Assembly: GCA_963849955.1 (NCBI GenBank)
Contig: CAWKJU010000006.1
Coordinates: 186,001 to 250,000 of the forward strand
DNA from: CAWFGW01 sp963849955
GTDB lineage: Bacteria > Bacteroidota > Bacteroidia > Cytophagales > JAAEPT01
DNA length: 64,000 bases
Direction of reading: 5' to 3'
Shown: one piece after another, positions 54,179 through 62,382 of the stretch
How the letters are laid out: the number at the start of each line of letters is the position of its first letter
How positions within the stretch are numbered: position 1 is the first letter of the stretch
Program-made: the position numbers and the translations under genes
The notes under the pieces: model-generated
Told to the model about the DNA's origin: nothing
Seen by the model: only the letters and a program-made list of their open reading frames with translations
The model's database searches: none

Positions 54179-54806
54179 AGGATTTGATCAATTTTGTGGA
54201 GCCATCAATTTCTTTTAAGGTATAATGTGTTGAGCATATTTTTTTCAACGCTGGTGTATCGTGCGAAACTATTATAGTTGTTATTCTTTTCTGTTTTATA
54301 TAGGTATTCAGTAGCTCTATTGTTTTGGTTTTCATTGAGTTGTCTAATGCCGCAAACGGCTCGTCCAGTAATAAGAGTTCAGCAGTTGCAGTTATTGCTC
54401 GCGCTATGGCTGTTCGCTGTTTTTGTCCACCTGAAAGGGTACCTGGCTTTTGGTGAAGGAATGGTGTTAATTCAAGAGCAGTTTTTACTTCTTCAGAAAG
54501 TGGATGTTTACTGATTTCTATATTCTGCAAAGCAGTAAGGTGGGGAAACAATCCATAATCTTGAAATACAAATCCTGTGTTTCGATTTTGTACAGAGACA
54601 ATAACTCGTCCATCGTTTGTCCATAAATCGTTGTTGTATTTAATGTATCCTTTTTGTGGAATAGATAAACCAGCAAGTTGTCTTAGTAACGTAGTTTTTC
54701 CTGAGCCAGAATGTCCCTTTAAGCCAATAATTTCTCCCTGATTTATTGAGAGGTTAAACGCTAAGGTAGAATGAACCAGGGGATGATATGTGTTAATTTC
54801 TAACAT
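54171..54806 (-). CDS. modC: Molybdate ABC transporter ATP-binding protein
   Basis: The 211-residue ATPase has Walker A (GHSGSGKTT, about 33-41), the Q loop, signature LSGGQKQR, Walker B LLLLDEPFAALD and the switch His in IVSHD. It lacks the C-terminal Mop/TOBE molybdate-binding domain of E. coli ModC, so it is a short form without that regulatory sensor. It overlaps modB by one base and moaD by eight. Confidence 0.88.
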   Translation of the reverse strand: MLEINTYHPLVHSTLAFNLSINQGEIIGLKGHSGSGKTTLLRQLAGLSIPQKGYIKYNNDLWTNDGRVIVSVQNRNTGFVFQDYGLFPHLTALQNIEISKHPLSEEVKTALELTPFLHQKPGTLSGGQKQRTAIARAITATAELLLLDEPFAALDNSMKTKTIELLNTYIKQKRITTIIVSHDTPALKKICSTHYTLKEIDGSTKLIKSYV

Positions 54807-55474
54807 CAGACTGTAGCTGTGGTGTTTTTATGTCGGATGAAATTTACTGTAAGCAACACTGAAAATGAGATCGCTAACAATACGGCAGCATAGTGGTGGG
54901 CCATGTTATAATTTAATGCTTCCACTTCGTTGAATAGGGCAATTGAGGCTACTTCTGTTTGGTTAGGAATACTGCCACCAATCATCAATACCACTCCAAA
55001 CTCACCAATCGTATGAGCAAAACTCAAGGTGAGAGCAGAAATAATAGAGGTAATGATGTTTGGCAATTCAATCTTTCGAAATATGGCAAACGATGACATC
55101 CCTAGTGTGGCCGCTGCCTCTCCGTAAGAAAGAGGCAGACTTCGTAATCCTGAGAGCAAAGGGCTAATCATAAACGGAAGACTATAGATAAGCGAGGCAA
55201 TGACTAATCCTGTAAAAGAAAACAAAAGTTCGACTCCTAAAATAGCTTTTAACCAGGCTGCTATTCCCGAATTAGGGTTAAAAAAAAGTAATAAATAAAA
55301 TCCCAGGACTGAAGGTGGTAAAATGAGTGGGAGAGTGGTGAGCGTTTCAACTACTAATATCCACTTACTTTTACAGCGATGCATTCCATACACTAAGGGC
55401 ATGCAAATAATGAAGAGCAAAAATGTGGTTATTATTGCTAATTGAAGACTCAATATGATCGGTGTCCAATTCAA
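54806..55474 (-). CDS. modB: Molybdate ABC transporter permease
   Basis: This 222-residue permease has about five membrane helices and the ModB coupling loop YGEAAATLGMSSFAIFRKIELP, here spanning about residues 137-158. It forms the channel for molybdate. It overlaps modA by four bases and modC by one. Neighbours and motif separate it from sulfate permeases. Confidence 0.92.
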   Translation of the reverse strand: MNWTPIILSLQLAIITTFLLFIICMPLVYGMHRCKSKWILVVETLTTLPLILPPSVLGFYLLLFFNPNSGIAAWLKAILGVELLFSFTGLVIASLIYSLPFMISPLLSGLRSLPLSYGEAAATLGMSSFAIFRKIELPNIITSIISALTLSFAHTIGEFGVVLMIGGSIPNQTEVASIALFNEVEALNYNMAHHYAAVLLAISFSVLLTVNFIRHKNTTATV

Positions 55475-56196
55475 CGATTAAATCCGTGTTTTTTTAATAT
55501 CTGATTGGCATTACCTGTAAACAGATAATGGTAGAAGTCGGTAACTGATTTAGTGCTATTGAGCATTACGATGTGTTGCTCTAGTTGTGAGTCTAATAAC
55601 AACCAGTAGCCGGACTTAAATCCCGCTTTTTCCAGCTCACTTTTTGAGGAAGAAGAAGTAAAAGCAATAGCCACATTTTGATTAGCTATGTATTGATTGA
55701 CTTGTGCAATGCTACTACCATATATTAAATTCGTTGGATTTATACCTAAGTCTTTAAATGTTTTCAAAGCGGCCAGTCCAAAAGGTGCTGTTTGTGGGTT
55801 CGCGATGCTGATGATAGTTGCTTTTTCTAGTAAGGTTTGCAGAGTATCGATGGGTGACGAAGACCATACAGCTAATCGATTAGTGGTGAATGATTGTCCT
55901 TGTTCAGCAATCACTCCTTTCAGAAACAATGAATGGATATAGGACGAATCCGCTGCTAAAAAAATATCAAAAGGTGCTCCTTGTTCTATTTGAGCTGCTA
56001 ATTTACCAGAAGAACCAGTGATGACATCTATTTTTGTGTGGTGTTCACTTTCGTAAGCCAATGCAATTTCTTTTAATACTTTAGCGCTGCTCGCAGCCAC
56101 AGCTACGCGTATGGGAGTTTGATGGGTGGTTTGTTGACTACACCCAAATACGATCGCCATTAATAAACTACTCAGAAAAAAGCGTTTCCAGTTCAT
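55471..56196 (-). CDS. modA: Molybdate-binding lipoprotein
   Basis: The 241-residue protein has a lipoprotein signal (IVFGC, Cys19), then the ModA fold with RVAVAASSAKVLKEIA, the ligand loop GSSGKLAAQIEQGAPFDIFL and IANPQTAPFGLAALK. It captures molybdate and hands it to ModB. It is tethered to a membrane, unlike the free periplasmic form of E. coli. Confidence 0.92.
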   Translation of the reverse strand: MNWKRFFLSSLLMAIVFGCSQQTTHQTPIRVAVAASSAKVLKEIALAYESEHHTKIDVITGSSGKLAAQIEQGAPFDIFLAADSSYIHSLFLKGVIAEQGQSFTTNRLAVWSSSPIDTLQTLLEKATIISIANPQTAPFGLAALKTFKDLGINPTNLIYGSSIAQVNQYIANQNVAIAFTSSSSKSELEKAGFKSGYWLLLDSQLEQHIVMLNSTKSVTDFYHYLFTGNANQILKKHGFNR

Positions 56197-56497
56197 GGCA
56201 GGTGTTGGTAAGTGTTTGGTGCGCTTTTTTGTATTGTTGAATAATCGTTAAAGCACGTTTGGTTAGTAAAGTGCCACCGCCACCAGCACCTCCTGTGGAT
56301 GTTTCCACTAAAGGAAGCCCTGCTGTAGCGTTCATCGATTCAATTAATTTTGAGGCTTTTTTGTAGGAGAGATTGATAGAAGCTGCTGCTTTCGATATGG
56401 ATCCATGTTGGTGAATGGCCTCCAGCAATTTCACGCGACCACTACCTGCAATCACATGTTTTTCTTGCTCAAACCAGACTTTGAATTTGATTTCCAT
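56168..56497 (-). CDS. modE: DNA-binding-only ModE-like regulator
   Basis: The 109-residue protein is the N-terminal winged helix of ModE (GSGRVKLLEAIHQHGSISKA, INLSYKKASKLIESMN, then a Gly-rich turn GGAGGGGTLLTKRA). The two Mop domains that bind molybdate are absent, so molybdate sensing is unexplained. Its 3' end overlaps modA by 29 bases. A ModE-box-like palindrome lies 13 bases upstream of its start, which suggests control of its own operon. Confidence 0.87.
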   Translation of the reverse strand: MEIKFKVWFEQEKHVIAGSGRVKLLEAIHQHGSISKAAASINLSYKKASKLIESMNATAGLPLVETSTGGAGGGGTLLTKRALTIIQQYKKAHQTLTNTCHELETLFSE

Positions 56498-56509
56498 AAG
56501 GTAAATCTA

Positions 56510-56535
56510 TCGTTATATCCAATAGGATACAACGA
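56510..56535 (-). promoter_or_regulatory. ModE-box-like operator
   Basis: TCGTTATATCC and GGATACAACGA are inverted with one mismatch around AATA. The half site TCGTTATAT followed eight bases on by ATACAACGA resembles the known ModE operator of E. coli. On the minus strand it lies between a TATATTTT box and the modE start, where binding would block transcription. Confidence 0.72.
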
Positions 56536-56579
56536 AAAAATATAGATATTTGCTATGTTTTAAAAGAAACAAGATCCCA

Positions 56580-56718
56580 GAGCAAGAAACAAGTGAAAAG
56601 TCATGAGTATTAAGTAGCGAGTTATAAGTTGTAAAATTCTAACTTTCAATATCTAATAATCTCATATCTAAATACTAACATCTAGCTACTCAATACTCAA
56701 ATCTCACTACCTAAAAAA
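56580..56718. repeat. Repeat-rich leader of moeA
   Basis: This spacer is built of 5-8 base motifs (GAGTATTAAG, GAGTTATAAG, CTCATATCTAA, CTACTCAATACTC) in both orientations. The block GAGTATTAAGTAGCGAG and what follows is close to the reverse complement of part of the 53820 spacer. Confidence 0.6.
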
Positions 56719-57894
56719 ATGATTACTGTTCCCGAAGCAAAAGCCCTAATTCAAGAAAATTTCACACCCTTATCAGCTGAGGTTTTATCCTTACAATATG
56801 TCTTGGGTAGGGTAGTGGCAGAGGATATTAAAGCACCTATAGCTTTACCGCCATTTAGGCAAAGTGCGATGGATGGGTATGCGATTCGGTTAGAGGAAGC
56901 TAACAAACCACTTCGTTTACAAGGGGAAATAAAAGCAGGGGATGTGGAAGTACCTGTATTAGAAAATGGAGCAGCATTACGCATATTTACTGGAGCAATG
57001 GTGCCTGACCAAGCCGATGTAGTGGTGATGCAAGAAAAAGTAGAAGTTGATGGAGATACAATTTTAATTAAAGACAACAACTTAAGGAAACAATTGAATA
57101 TTCGTCCTGTTGGGGAACAAATTAAAGCAGGTAGCATTGCAATTAAAAAAGGTACAGTGATGACTTCAGGGGTTATCGGCTTTGCTGCTTCATTGGGATT
57201 GGTGGCTTTAAAAGTTGTTTGTAAACCCCGCATAGCATTAGCGATAACGGGAGATGAATTGGTGAAACCGGGTAATTCTTTAAAAGCCGGACAAGTGTAT
57301 GAGAGTAACTCCATAACTATTGAATCTGCTGCTGAGGCCACGGGTTATCGTGTGCTTGGAGTAGCTAATTTAGCTGATGATTTTGAGACCACTAAAGAAG
57401 CAATTCAGCAACTCGCTAAAATGAATGATGTGTTGATTTTGACAGGTGGAATCTCTGTGGGTGATTACGATTTTGTCTGGCGGAGTTTGCAGGAATTAGG
57501 TTGTGAGGTATTCTTTTATAAAGTAAAACAAAAACCTGGTAAGCCATTATTAGTAGGGCAATTGGGAGATTGTAAGGTGTTTGCTTTACCCGGTAACCCG
57601 TATGCTGCCTTATCGTGTTATTATCAATATGTATTAACAGGTTTAGATTTGATGTCGGGTAAAACTACTGCAGGAATGGTTGATTTACATTTGCCGCTAG
57701 CACACGATTATTTAAAAAAAGGTGATCGTGCAGAGTTTTTGAAGGCAAAAATAAGTGACGGTTCGGTAACTATTTTAGGATCACAGGCTTCATCTATGCT
57801 GTCTGCCTTCACGGATGCTAATGCACAAGTTTACATTCCCTGGGAATGTAATGAGTTGAAGCAAGGGGAGCGAGTGAGTTGTTATTTGTTGTGA
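56719..57894 (+). CDS. moeA: Molybdopterin molybdenumtransferase
   Basis: The 391-residue enzyme has the MoeA motifs PPFRQSAMDGYAIR, IFTGAMVPDQADVVVMQE, GDELVKPG, the MPT-binding TGGISVGDYDFV, KPGKPLLVGQ and ALPGNPYAALSCYY. It inserts molybdenum into adenylylated molybdopterin. It is divergent from the mod operon, about 220 bases from modE. Confidence 0.94.
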   Translation: MITVPEAKALIQENFTPLSAEVLSLQYVLGRVVAEDIKAPIALPPFRQSAMDGYAIRLEEANKPLRLQGEIKAGDVEVPVLENGAALRIFTGAMVPDQADVVVMQEKVEVDGDTILIKDNNLRKQLNIRPVGEQIKAGSIAIKKGTVMTSGVIGFAASLGLVALKVVCKPRIALAITGDELVKPGNSLKAGQVYESNSITIESAAEATGYRVLGVANLADDFETTKEAIQQLAKMNDVLILTGGISVGDYDFVWRSLQELGCEVFFYKVKQKPGKPLLVGQLGDCKVFALPGNPYAALSCYYQYVLTGLDLMSGKTTAGMVDLHLPLAHDYLKKGDRAEFLKAKISDGSVTILGSQASSMLSAFTDANAQVYIPWECNELKQGERVSCYLL

Positions 57895-57978
57895 TTTAGA
57901 GGAATTAGCCGTTCAAACTGATTCGATAAAAAGCTTACATGATGTAGCCAGATTTTTATACGCTAAAATTGTCGGTAC

Positions 57979-58758
57979 TTATTTGTTTTTAACCACTTTC
58001 TTGAAAAATACTTGATCATTCATGGAAAATTTCAGGAAGTACACACCTTTTTTTAACTCGGAAATATCAATTGTTTCATTATCAATTAGTAATTCAGAAA
58101 CTTCTTTTCCTGAAATATCATAAATGCTCAATTTTTGGGGGTTTATCCCTTCAATCGATAGGTAATCAGAAGTGGGGTTGGGATATATATTGATGTTGTT
58201 TTGAATATTCTCATGCTTATTTGAAGTGAGCAACACACTATTGAATTCTATTCGAAAATAAAAATCCATAAATGATGGAGTAAAATTTTGTACACTCCCA
58301 TTGTGTTTAAGCGCAGCTCCATAAGGATAGGGGTCAATTGTTGATAATTTAGAACCCAATGTAAAGTGAGTAGTGTCAATGCTCCAAAATCTTAAAGCAT
58401 AATGGTTGTTTTGAATTACATTTAATGAGTTACCGTTACCATTTTTTAAATCAATTACTATATTTCCAGATGAATCTATAGGGATACTGTCTACAACCCA
58501 CATGAGGTTATTCCAATTGTTGCCACCATCATAAATTTCTAATTTCATCATTCCTTTTCCAGAATGAATGTTAAGCTCAACATTATTAATTTCACCAGTT
58601 TCACACGCTACAAATTGTTGTCCTGAACTACTACCCACATTTGGGCCTTGATTTCCACCTATTACTAATTGTTCTTCCACACATTGAGAAAAACTCGTAT
58701 TAAAAGCTAAAAGAAAAAACAGTAGGATGAAATTAATGTTACATGCTGTTGTTTTCAT
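57979..58758 (-). CDS. Small type IX-secreted protein
   Basis: The 259-residue protein has a signal peptide ending NTSFSQ, a beta-rich domain (about 25-170) with a two-Cys start (CVEEQ, FVACETGE), and a C-terminal type A sorting domain (NINIYPNPTSDYLSIEG to KKGVYFLKFSMND). It is secreted or fixed to the surface. No binding or catalytic motif was recognised. It stands alone. Confidence 0.8.
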   Translation of the reverse strand: MKTTACNINFILLFFLLAFNTSFSQCVEEQLVIGGNQGPNVGSSSGQQFVACETGEINNVELNIHSGKGMMKLEIYDGGNNWNNLMWVVDSIPIDSSGNIVIDLKNGNGNSLNVIQNNHYALRFWSIDTTHFTLGSKLSTIDPYPYGAALKHNGSVQNFTPSFMDFYFRIEFNSVLLTSNKHENIQNNINIYPNPTSDYLSIEGINPQKLSIYDISGKEVSELLIDNETIDISELKKGVYFLKFSMNDQVFFKKVVKNK

Positions 58759-58848
58759 TACGTAATTGTTTTTATTGATGATTATGGATAAAAGTATTTT
58801 AAATCTAAGATAGTAGTAAATGATTAACTGAAAAATAATTTTAACCGA

Positions 58849-59814
58849 TTATACCGTAAAATATCCTTCATCGAATAATACTTCCTCAAAAGAAGGAGCA
58901 TAATGCAATTGGATCTGATGTTCTTTCAAAAAAAATTCATGACTAGAAATTGTAGTTTTGTCTTCGGGCTGAGGGTATACTTCCCTAATAATGATGTGCT
59001 TGATTTGACTTGGGAATTCATTGGCAACAGTCAGATAAATCTCTAAATCATGCTGGGTATTGTCTCCAACTAATATGTGTTGTTTTGTAGGAAAGGTGCG
59101 AAGTAATTCTCGAAGTGTTTCAAGTTTATGTGTTTCGCCTTCAGGTACTTTTTTGTTCAGTAGTAAATCTATAGTTCCTCTAAACTTCTTTAGAAAAATA
59201 GGTCCTTCTGGTAGTTGATTGTGAGCTAAAAAGCTAGAGATGAGTAAACCTAAATTTTGTTCGCTATTGGACAAATACACAATGTCTGACCCTTGAGCTT
59301 TTGTGTAATTAACTAATTTCTGAATATCCTTAACCGACTTACGTTTAGTTACCCGTGTGAAAAGCATGGTCCAGATTTTCTTGAATTTATTTCTTATAAA
59401 TGATTGAATTAATGTGTCATCTAAATCAGAAATAAGTAAATGCTTAGAAGTAAAAGGTTGCGTGTGGAGGGTTTGTATATGTTGTGCTAACTGCACTATG
59501 GTACCATCTTTTAAATGGATAGCATCTAGGTTAGTGATTGACCCATCAACTAATTTATTGATGTAAAAAAAACCCCGACCATCAGTTTTTGCTGTGGTGT
59601 GTTTTTTTTCATCAAATAATAAATGAAGTGTTTTGTTTTTCAGAGGCTTGGCTCGGTACAAACGAATTAAGTTTTTTGCTGTTTGCCATCTATTGAGGGT
59701 TTCATATTCAATATCACCTCGTTTTGAGTAGATAATTTGTCCGCCTAAAATGATGGCGTGACCATCTGAAATTGAGAAAAAATTGATTAATAAAGGGGGC
59801 TTGTGTTTACTCAT
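58849..59814 (-). CDS. APP1-type phosphatidate phosphatase (DUF2183)
   Basis: The 321-residue protein has an N-terminal beta domain and a HAD-like catalytic part: D130-L-D132-D-T134 (ISDLDDTL), the IVYLSNSEQ segment, the Lys in FLKKFRG, and LVGDNTQHDLEIY. This is the APP1 pattern, dephosphorylating phosphatidic acid to diacylglycerol. It overlaps the lipid kinase gene by eight bases, so the two opposite activities are coupled. Confidence 0.83.
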   Translation of the reverse strand: MSKHKPPLLINFFSISDGHAIILGGQIIYSKRGDIEYETLNRWQTAKNLIRLYRAKPLKNKTLHLLFDEKKHTTAKTDGRGFFYINKLVDGSITNLDAIHLKDGTIVQLAQHIQTLHTQPFTSKHLLISDLDDTLIQSFIRNKFKKIWTMLFTRVTKRKSVKDIQKLVNYTKAQGSDIVYLSNSEQNLGLLISSFLAHNQLPEGPIFLKKFRGTIDLLLNKKVPEGETHKLETLRELLRTFPTKQHILVGDNTQHDLEIYLTVANEFPSQIKHIIIREVYPQPEDKTTISSHEFFLKEHQIQLHYAPSFEEVLFDEGYFTV

Positions 59815-60688
59815 TCAATACTATTTTTATTGCTGATTCTAATACTTTAACATGAAGTTTTGATATTTCTCCCATGTATTCACCATCTATTTGAAAAGGA
59901 ACAGGCGAACTGGTACTAATGGTTGTATCCTTACTTTGTATGCATCGATCAAACTGATCATCGGTTAACTGAATGTCTAATAAAGACAAACCTGATTTTA
60001 TTACCTCTCCAAAATTAACCTCTTCAATAATGGTGAGGTCAAAATACCCATCAAAGATGGATCCATTTGATATTTTTACTCCTGTGCCAAATTTGTTTCC
60101 ATTTGTACAAATCACAATTTGTGCTGAGGTTTTAAATTTACCAGTTTCATTTTCAATGGTAAAATCAAACACTTCTGAATCATTAATGGCAGATAGCACG
60201 TGTTTTGTATAACCTAACATGCCACGTGCACCATCGGCTTCATAATACTTAATTAATAGTGCATTAACACCTAAATCAAACAAGTGGACACAATAATGTG
60301 TTTCATCAATCAAAAGAACGTCTATGGCTTTTTCGGTTTTTGATCTGACAGCAATAGTTAATGCTTCATCTAAATCTTTTGGTAGCTCTAAACAAGTTGA
60401 TAGCCCGTTTGCCGAACCTGTTGGGACGATACCTATGGACGCTGTTGATTCAGACTCAATGACACATTTACTCACGAGTTGAATTGTACCATCGCCACCC
60501 GCTACAATGATGCGATCAGGTTGGTAAACATGGAGTTTTTCTTTGATGTTTTCTACATTACCTTTTGGTTGAGTTTCGTAATACTTTACATAGTAAGTAT
60601 CTTCCTCTTCTAGTTGTTTGATGTAGTCATATAAAAAATCTTTGTCGGTATCGCCCGAAATGGGATTAATAATAAATAATATTTTCAT
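59807..60688 (-). CDS. Diacylglycerol kinase/YegS-type lipid kinase
   Basis: At 293 residues this matches the DgkB/YegS family: INPISGD at the N terminus, the GGDGT motif at 64-68 (VAGGDGTIQ), GIVPTGSANGLS, and the C-terminal VPFQIDGEYMG. It phosphorylates diacylglycerol or a similar lipid with ATP. It is the first gene of a two-gene operon with the APP1-type phosphatase. Confidence 0.88.
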   Translation of the reverse strand: MKILFIINPISGDTDKDFLYDYIKQLEEEDTYYVKYYETQPKGNVENIKEKLHVYQPDRIIVAGGDGTIQLVSKCVIESESTASIGIVPTGSANGLSTCLELPKDLDEALTIAVRSKTEKAIDVLLIDETHYCVHLFDLGVNALLIKYYEADGARGMLGYTKHVLSAINDSEVFDFTIENETGKFKTSAQIVICTNGNKFGTGVKISNGSIFDGYFDLTIIEEVNFGEVIKSGLSLLDIQLTDDQFDRCIQSKDTTISTSSPVPFQIDGEYMGEISKLHVKVLESAIKIVLNE

Positions 60689-60801
60689 ACAGATTATGCT
60701 GTGAGTTTCTTACAATCAAACCACAATTGATGCCAAATAAGCGATATTCTACTTGCATTAAAAGTGAAGAAGCAAATAACGTAAATTAATTAATCTTCAA
60801 A

Positions 60802-60832
60802 TTGCTTTACTCCCCCTGAGACTATATCTTTG
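60802..60832 (+). promoter_or_regulatory. Promoter of lpdA (TTG-N20-TATCTTTG)
   Basis: TTG at 60802-60804 and TATCTTTG at 60825-60832, 20 bases apart, fit the flavobacterial promoter consensus TTG-N17-23-TAnnTTTG. The ATG lies 70 bases downstream. This is the best promoter match I found in the window. Confidence 0.65.
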
Positions 60833-60902
60833 GAATCCTTTAAAGAGAATTTATAGTTAGTAGAAAAACTACTGACAAATGAACATAATAATTACTTAGA
60901 AC

Positions 60903-62297
60903 ATGGCAGTAAAGTACGATGTATTAGTGATAGGAAGTGGCCCAGGTGGATATGTGGCTGCAATTAGAGCATCACAACTAGGAATGAAAGTAGGTGTGGT
61001 TGAGCGTGCTGAATTAGGAGGTATTTGCTTAAACTGGGGTTGTATTCCTACAAAAGCGTTGTTAAAAAGTGCCAATGTATTTGAATACATCAACCATGCG
61101 GCTGATTATGGTATCAAAGTAGCTGCTCCAAAAGCAGACCCTGAAGCAATGGTGAAAAGAAGCCGGGAAGTAGCAGCTGGAATGAGTAAAGGGATTCAGT
61201 TTTTATTTAGAAAAAACAAAATTGACCACATTCAAGGATTTGGGAAATTAGCTACTGGTAAGAAAGTAATGGTCACTGATGACAAGGGTGAAACTACAGA
61301 ATACAGTGCTAGTCACATCATTTTAGCAACAGGTGCCCGTTCACGTGAGTTGCCTAACTTACCACAAGATGGTAAAAAAATCATCGGTTACAGAGAAGCA
61401 TTGGTATTAGATAAATTACCAGCTAAAATGGTTGTTGTTGGGTCCGGTGCCATAGGTATTGAGTTTGCTTATTACTATGCAACTATTGGTTGTGAAGTCA
61501 CTGTGGTAGAGTTTTTACCTAATATTGTCCCGAATGAGGATGAAGAAGTGTCTAAAGCACTAGAGAAAAGCTTTAAGAAAAAAGGTATCAACGTGATGAC
61601 AAACTCGGCTGTGGAGTCTGTAGACACGAAAGGCAAAGGCTGTAAAGTAAAAATTAAAACGGCTAAAGGAGAGGAAACTATCGAATGTGATGTGGTACTT
61701 TCTGCGGTAGGTATTCAAACTAACTTAGAAGGCATTGGCTTGGAAGATGTCGGTATTGCTACCGATAAAGGACGTGTTTTAGTAGACGATTACTACAAAA
61801 CAAATATGCCTGGTATTTATGCCATAGGTGACATCGTTCATGGACCAGCATTAGCACACGTAGCATCAGCAGAAGGAATTATTTGTGTTGAGAAAATTGC
61901 TGGACAAAATCCTCATCCGTTGAATTACGGTAATATACCTGGTTGTACTTACTGCAGTCCTGAAATTGCTTCTGTTGGTTTAACTGAAAAAGCAGCGAAA
62001 GAAAAAGGATACGAAATTAAAGTAGGACGTTTCCCGTTCTCAGCATCAGGTAAAGCAAGTGCATCAGGAAACAAAGAAGGTTTTGTAAAAGTTATTTTTG
62101 ATGCCAAATACGGTGAATGGCTAGGAGCTCATATGATTGGTGCAAATGTGACTGAAATGATTGCAGAAGCAGTAGTAGCTAGAAACTTAGAAGCAACTGG
62201 TCATGAGATTATTAAGTCGGTTCACCCACACCCAACACTTTCAGAAGCTATAATGGAAGCTGCAGCAGATGCTTATGATGAAGTTATCCACTTATAG
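60903..62297 (+). CDS. lpdA: Dihydrolipoyl dehydrogenase
   Basis: The 464-residue flavoprotein has the FAD motif GSGPGGYVAA, the redox pair C42/C47 (GGICLNWGCIPTK), the NAD motif GSGAIGIEFAYYY, FAD contact AIGDI, and the catalytic pair H443 and E448 (HPHPTLSE). It reoxidises lipoamide in 2-oxoacid dehydrogenases and the glycine cleavage system. It stands alone with its own promoter and terminator. Confidence 0.96.
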   Translation: MAVKYDVLVIGSGPGGYVAAIRASQLGMKVGVVERAELGGICLNWGCIPTKALLKSANVFEYINHAADYGIKVAAPKADPEAMVKRSREVAAGMSKGIQFLFRKNKIDHIQGFGKLATGKKVMVTDDKGETTEYSASHIILATGARSRELPNLPQDGKKIIGYREALVLDKLPAKMVVVGSGAIGIEFAYYYATIGCEVTVVEFLPNIVPNEDEEVSKALEKSFKKKGINVMTNSAVESVDTKGKGCKVKIKTAKGEETIECDVVLSAVGIQTNLEGIGLEDVGIATDKGRVLVDDYYKTNMPGIYAIGDIVHGPALAHVASAEGIICVEKIAGQNPHPLNYGNIPGCTYCSPEIASVGLTEKAAKEKGYEIKVGRFPFSASGKASASGNKEGFVKVIFDAKYGEWLGAHMIGANVTEMIAEAVVARNLEATGHEIIKSVHPHPTLSEAIMEAAADAYDEVIHL

Positions 62298-62328
62298 AAA
62301 CTTGAAATAAAAAATCTAACTTCTTTCT

Positions 62329-62362
62329 AAAACCTTTCGTTATATTCAGCGAAAGGTTTTTT
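62329..62362 (+). terminator. Rho-independent terminator of lpdA
   Basis: AAAACCTTTCG and CGAAAGGTTTT form a perfect 11-pair stem with a ten-base loop and trailing Ts. It starts 32 bases after the stop. Confidence 0.9.
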
Positions 62363-62382
62363 ATTTAATAAATAACTAGTTT

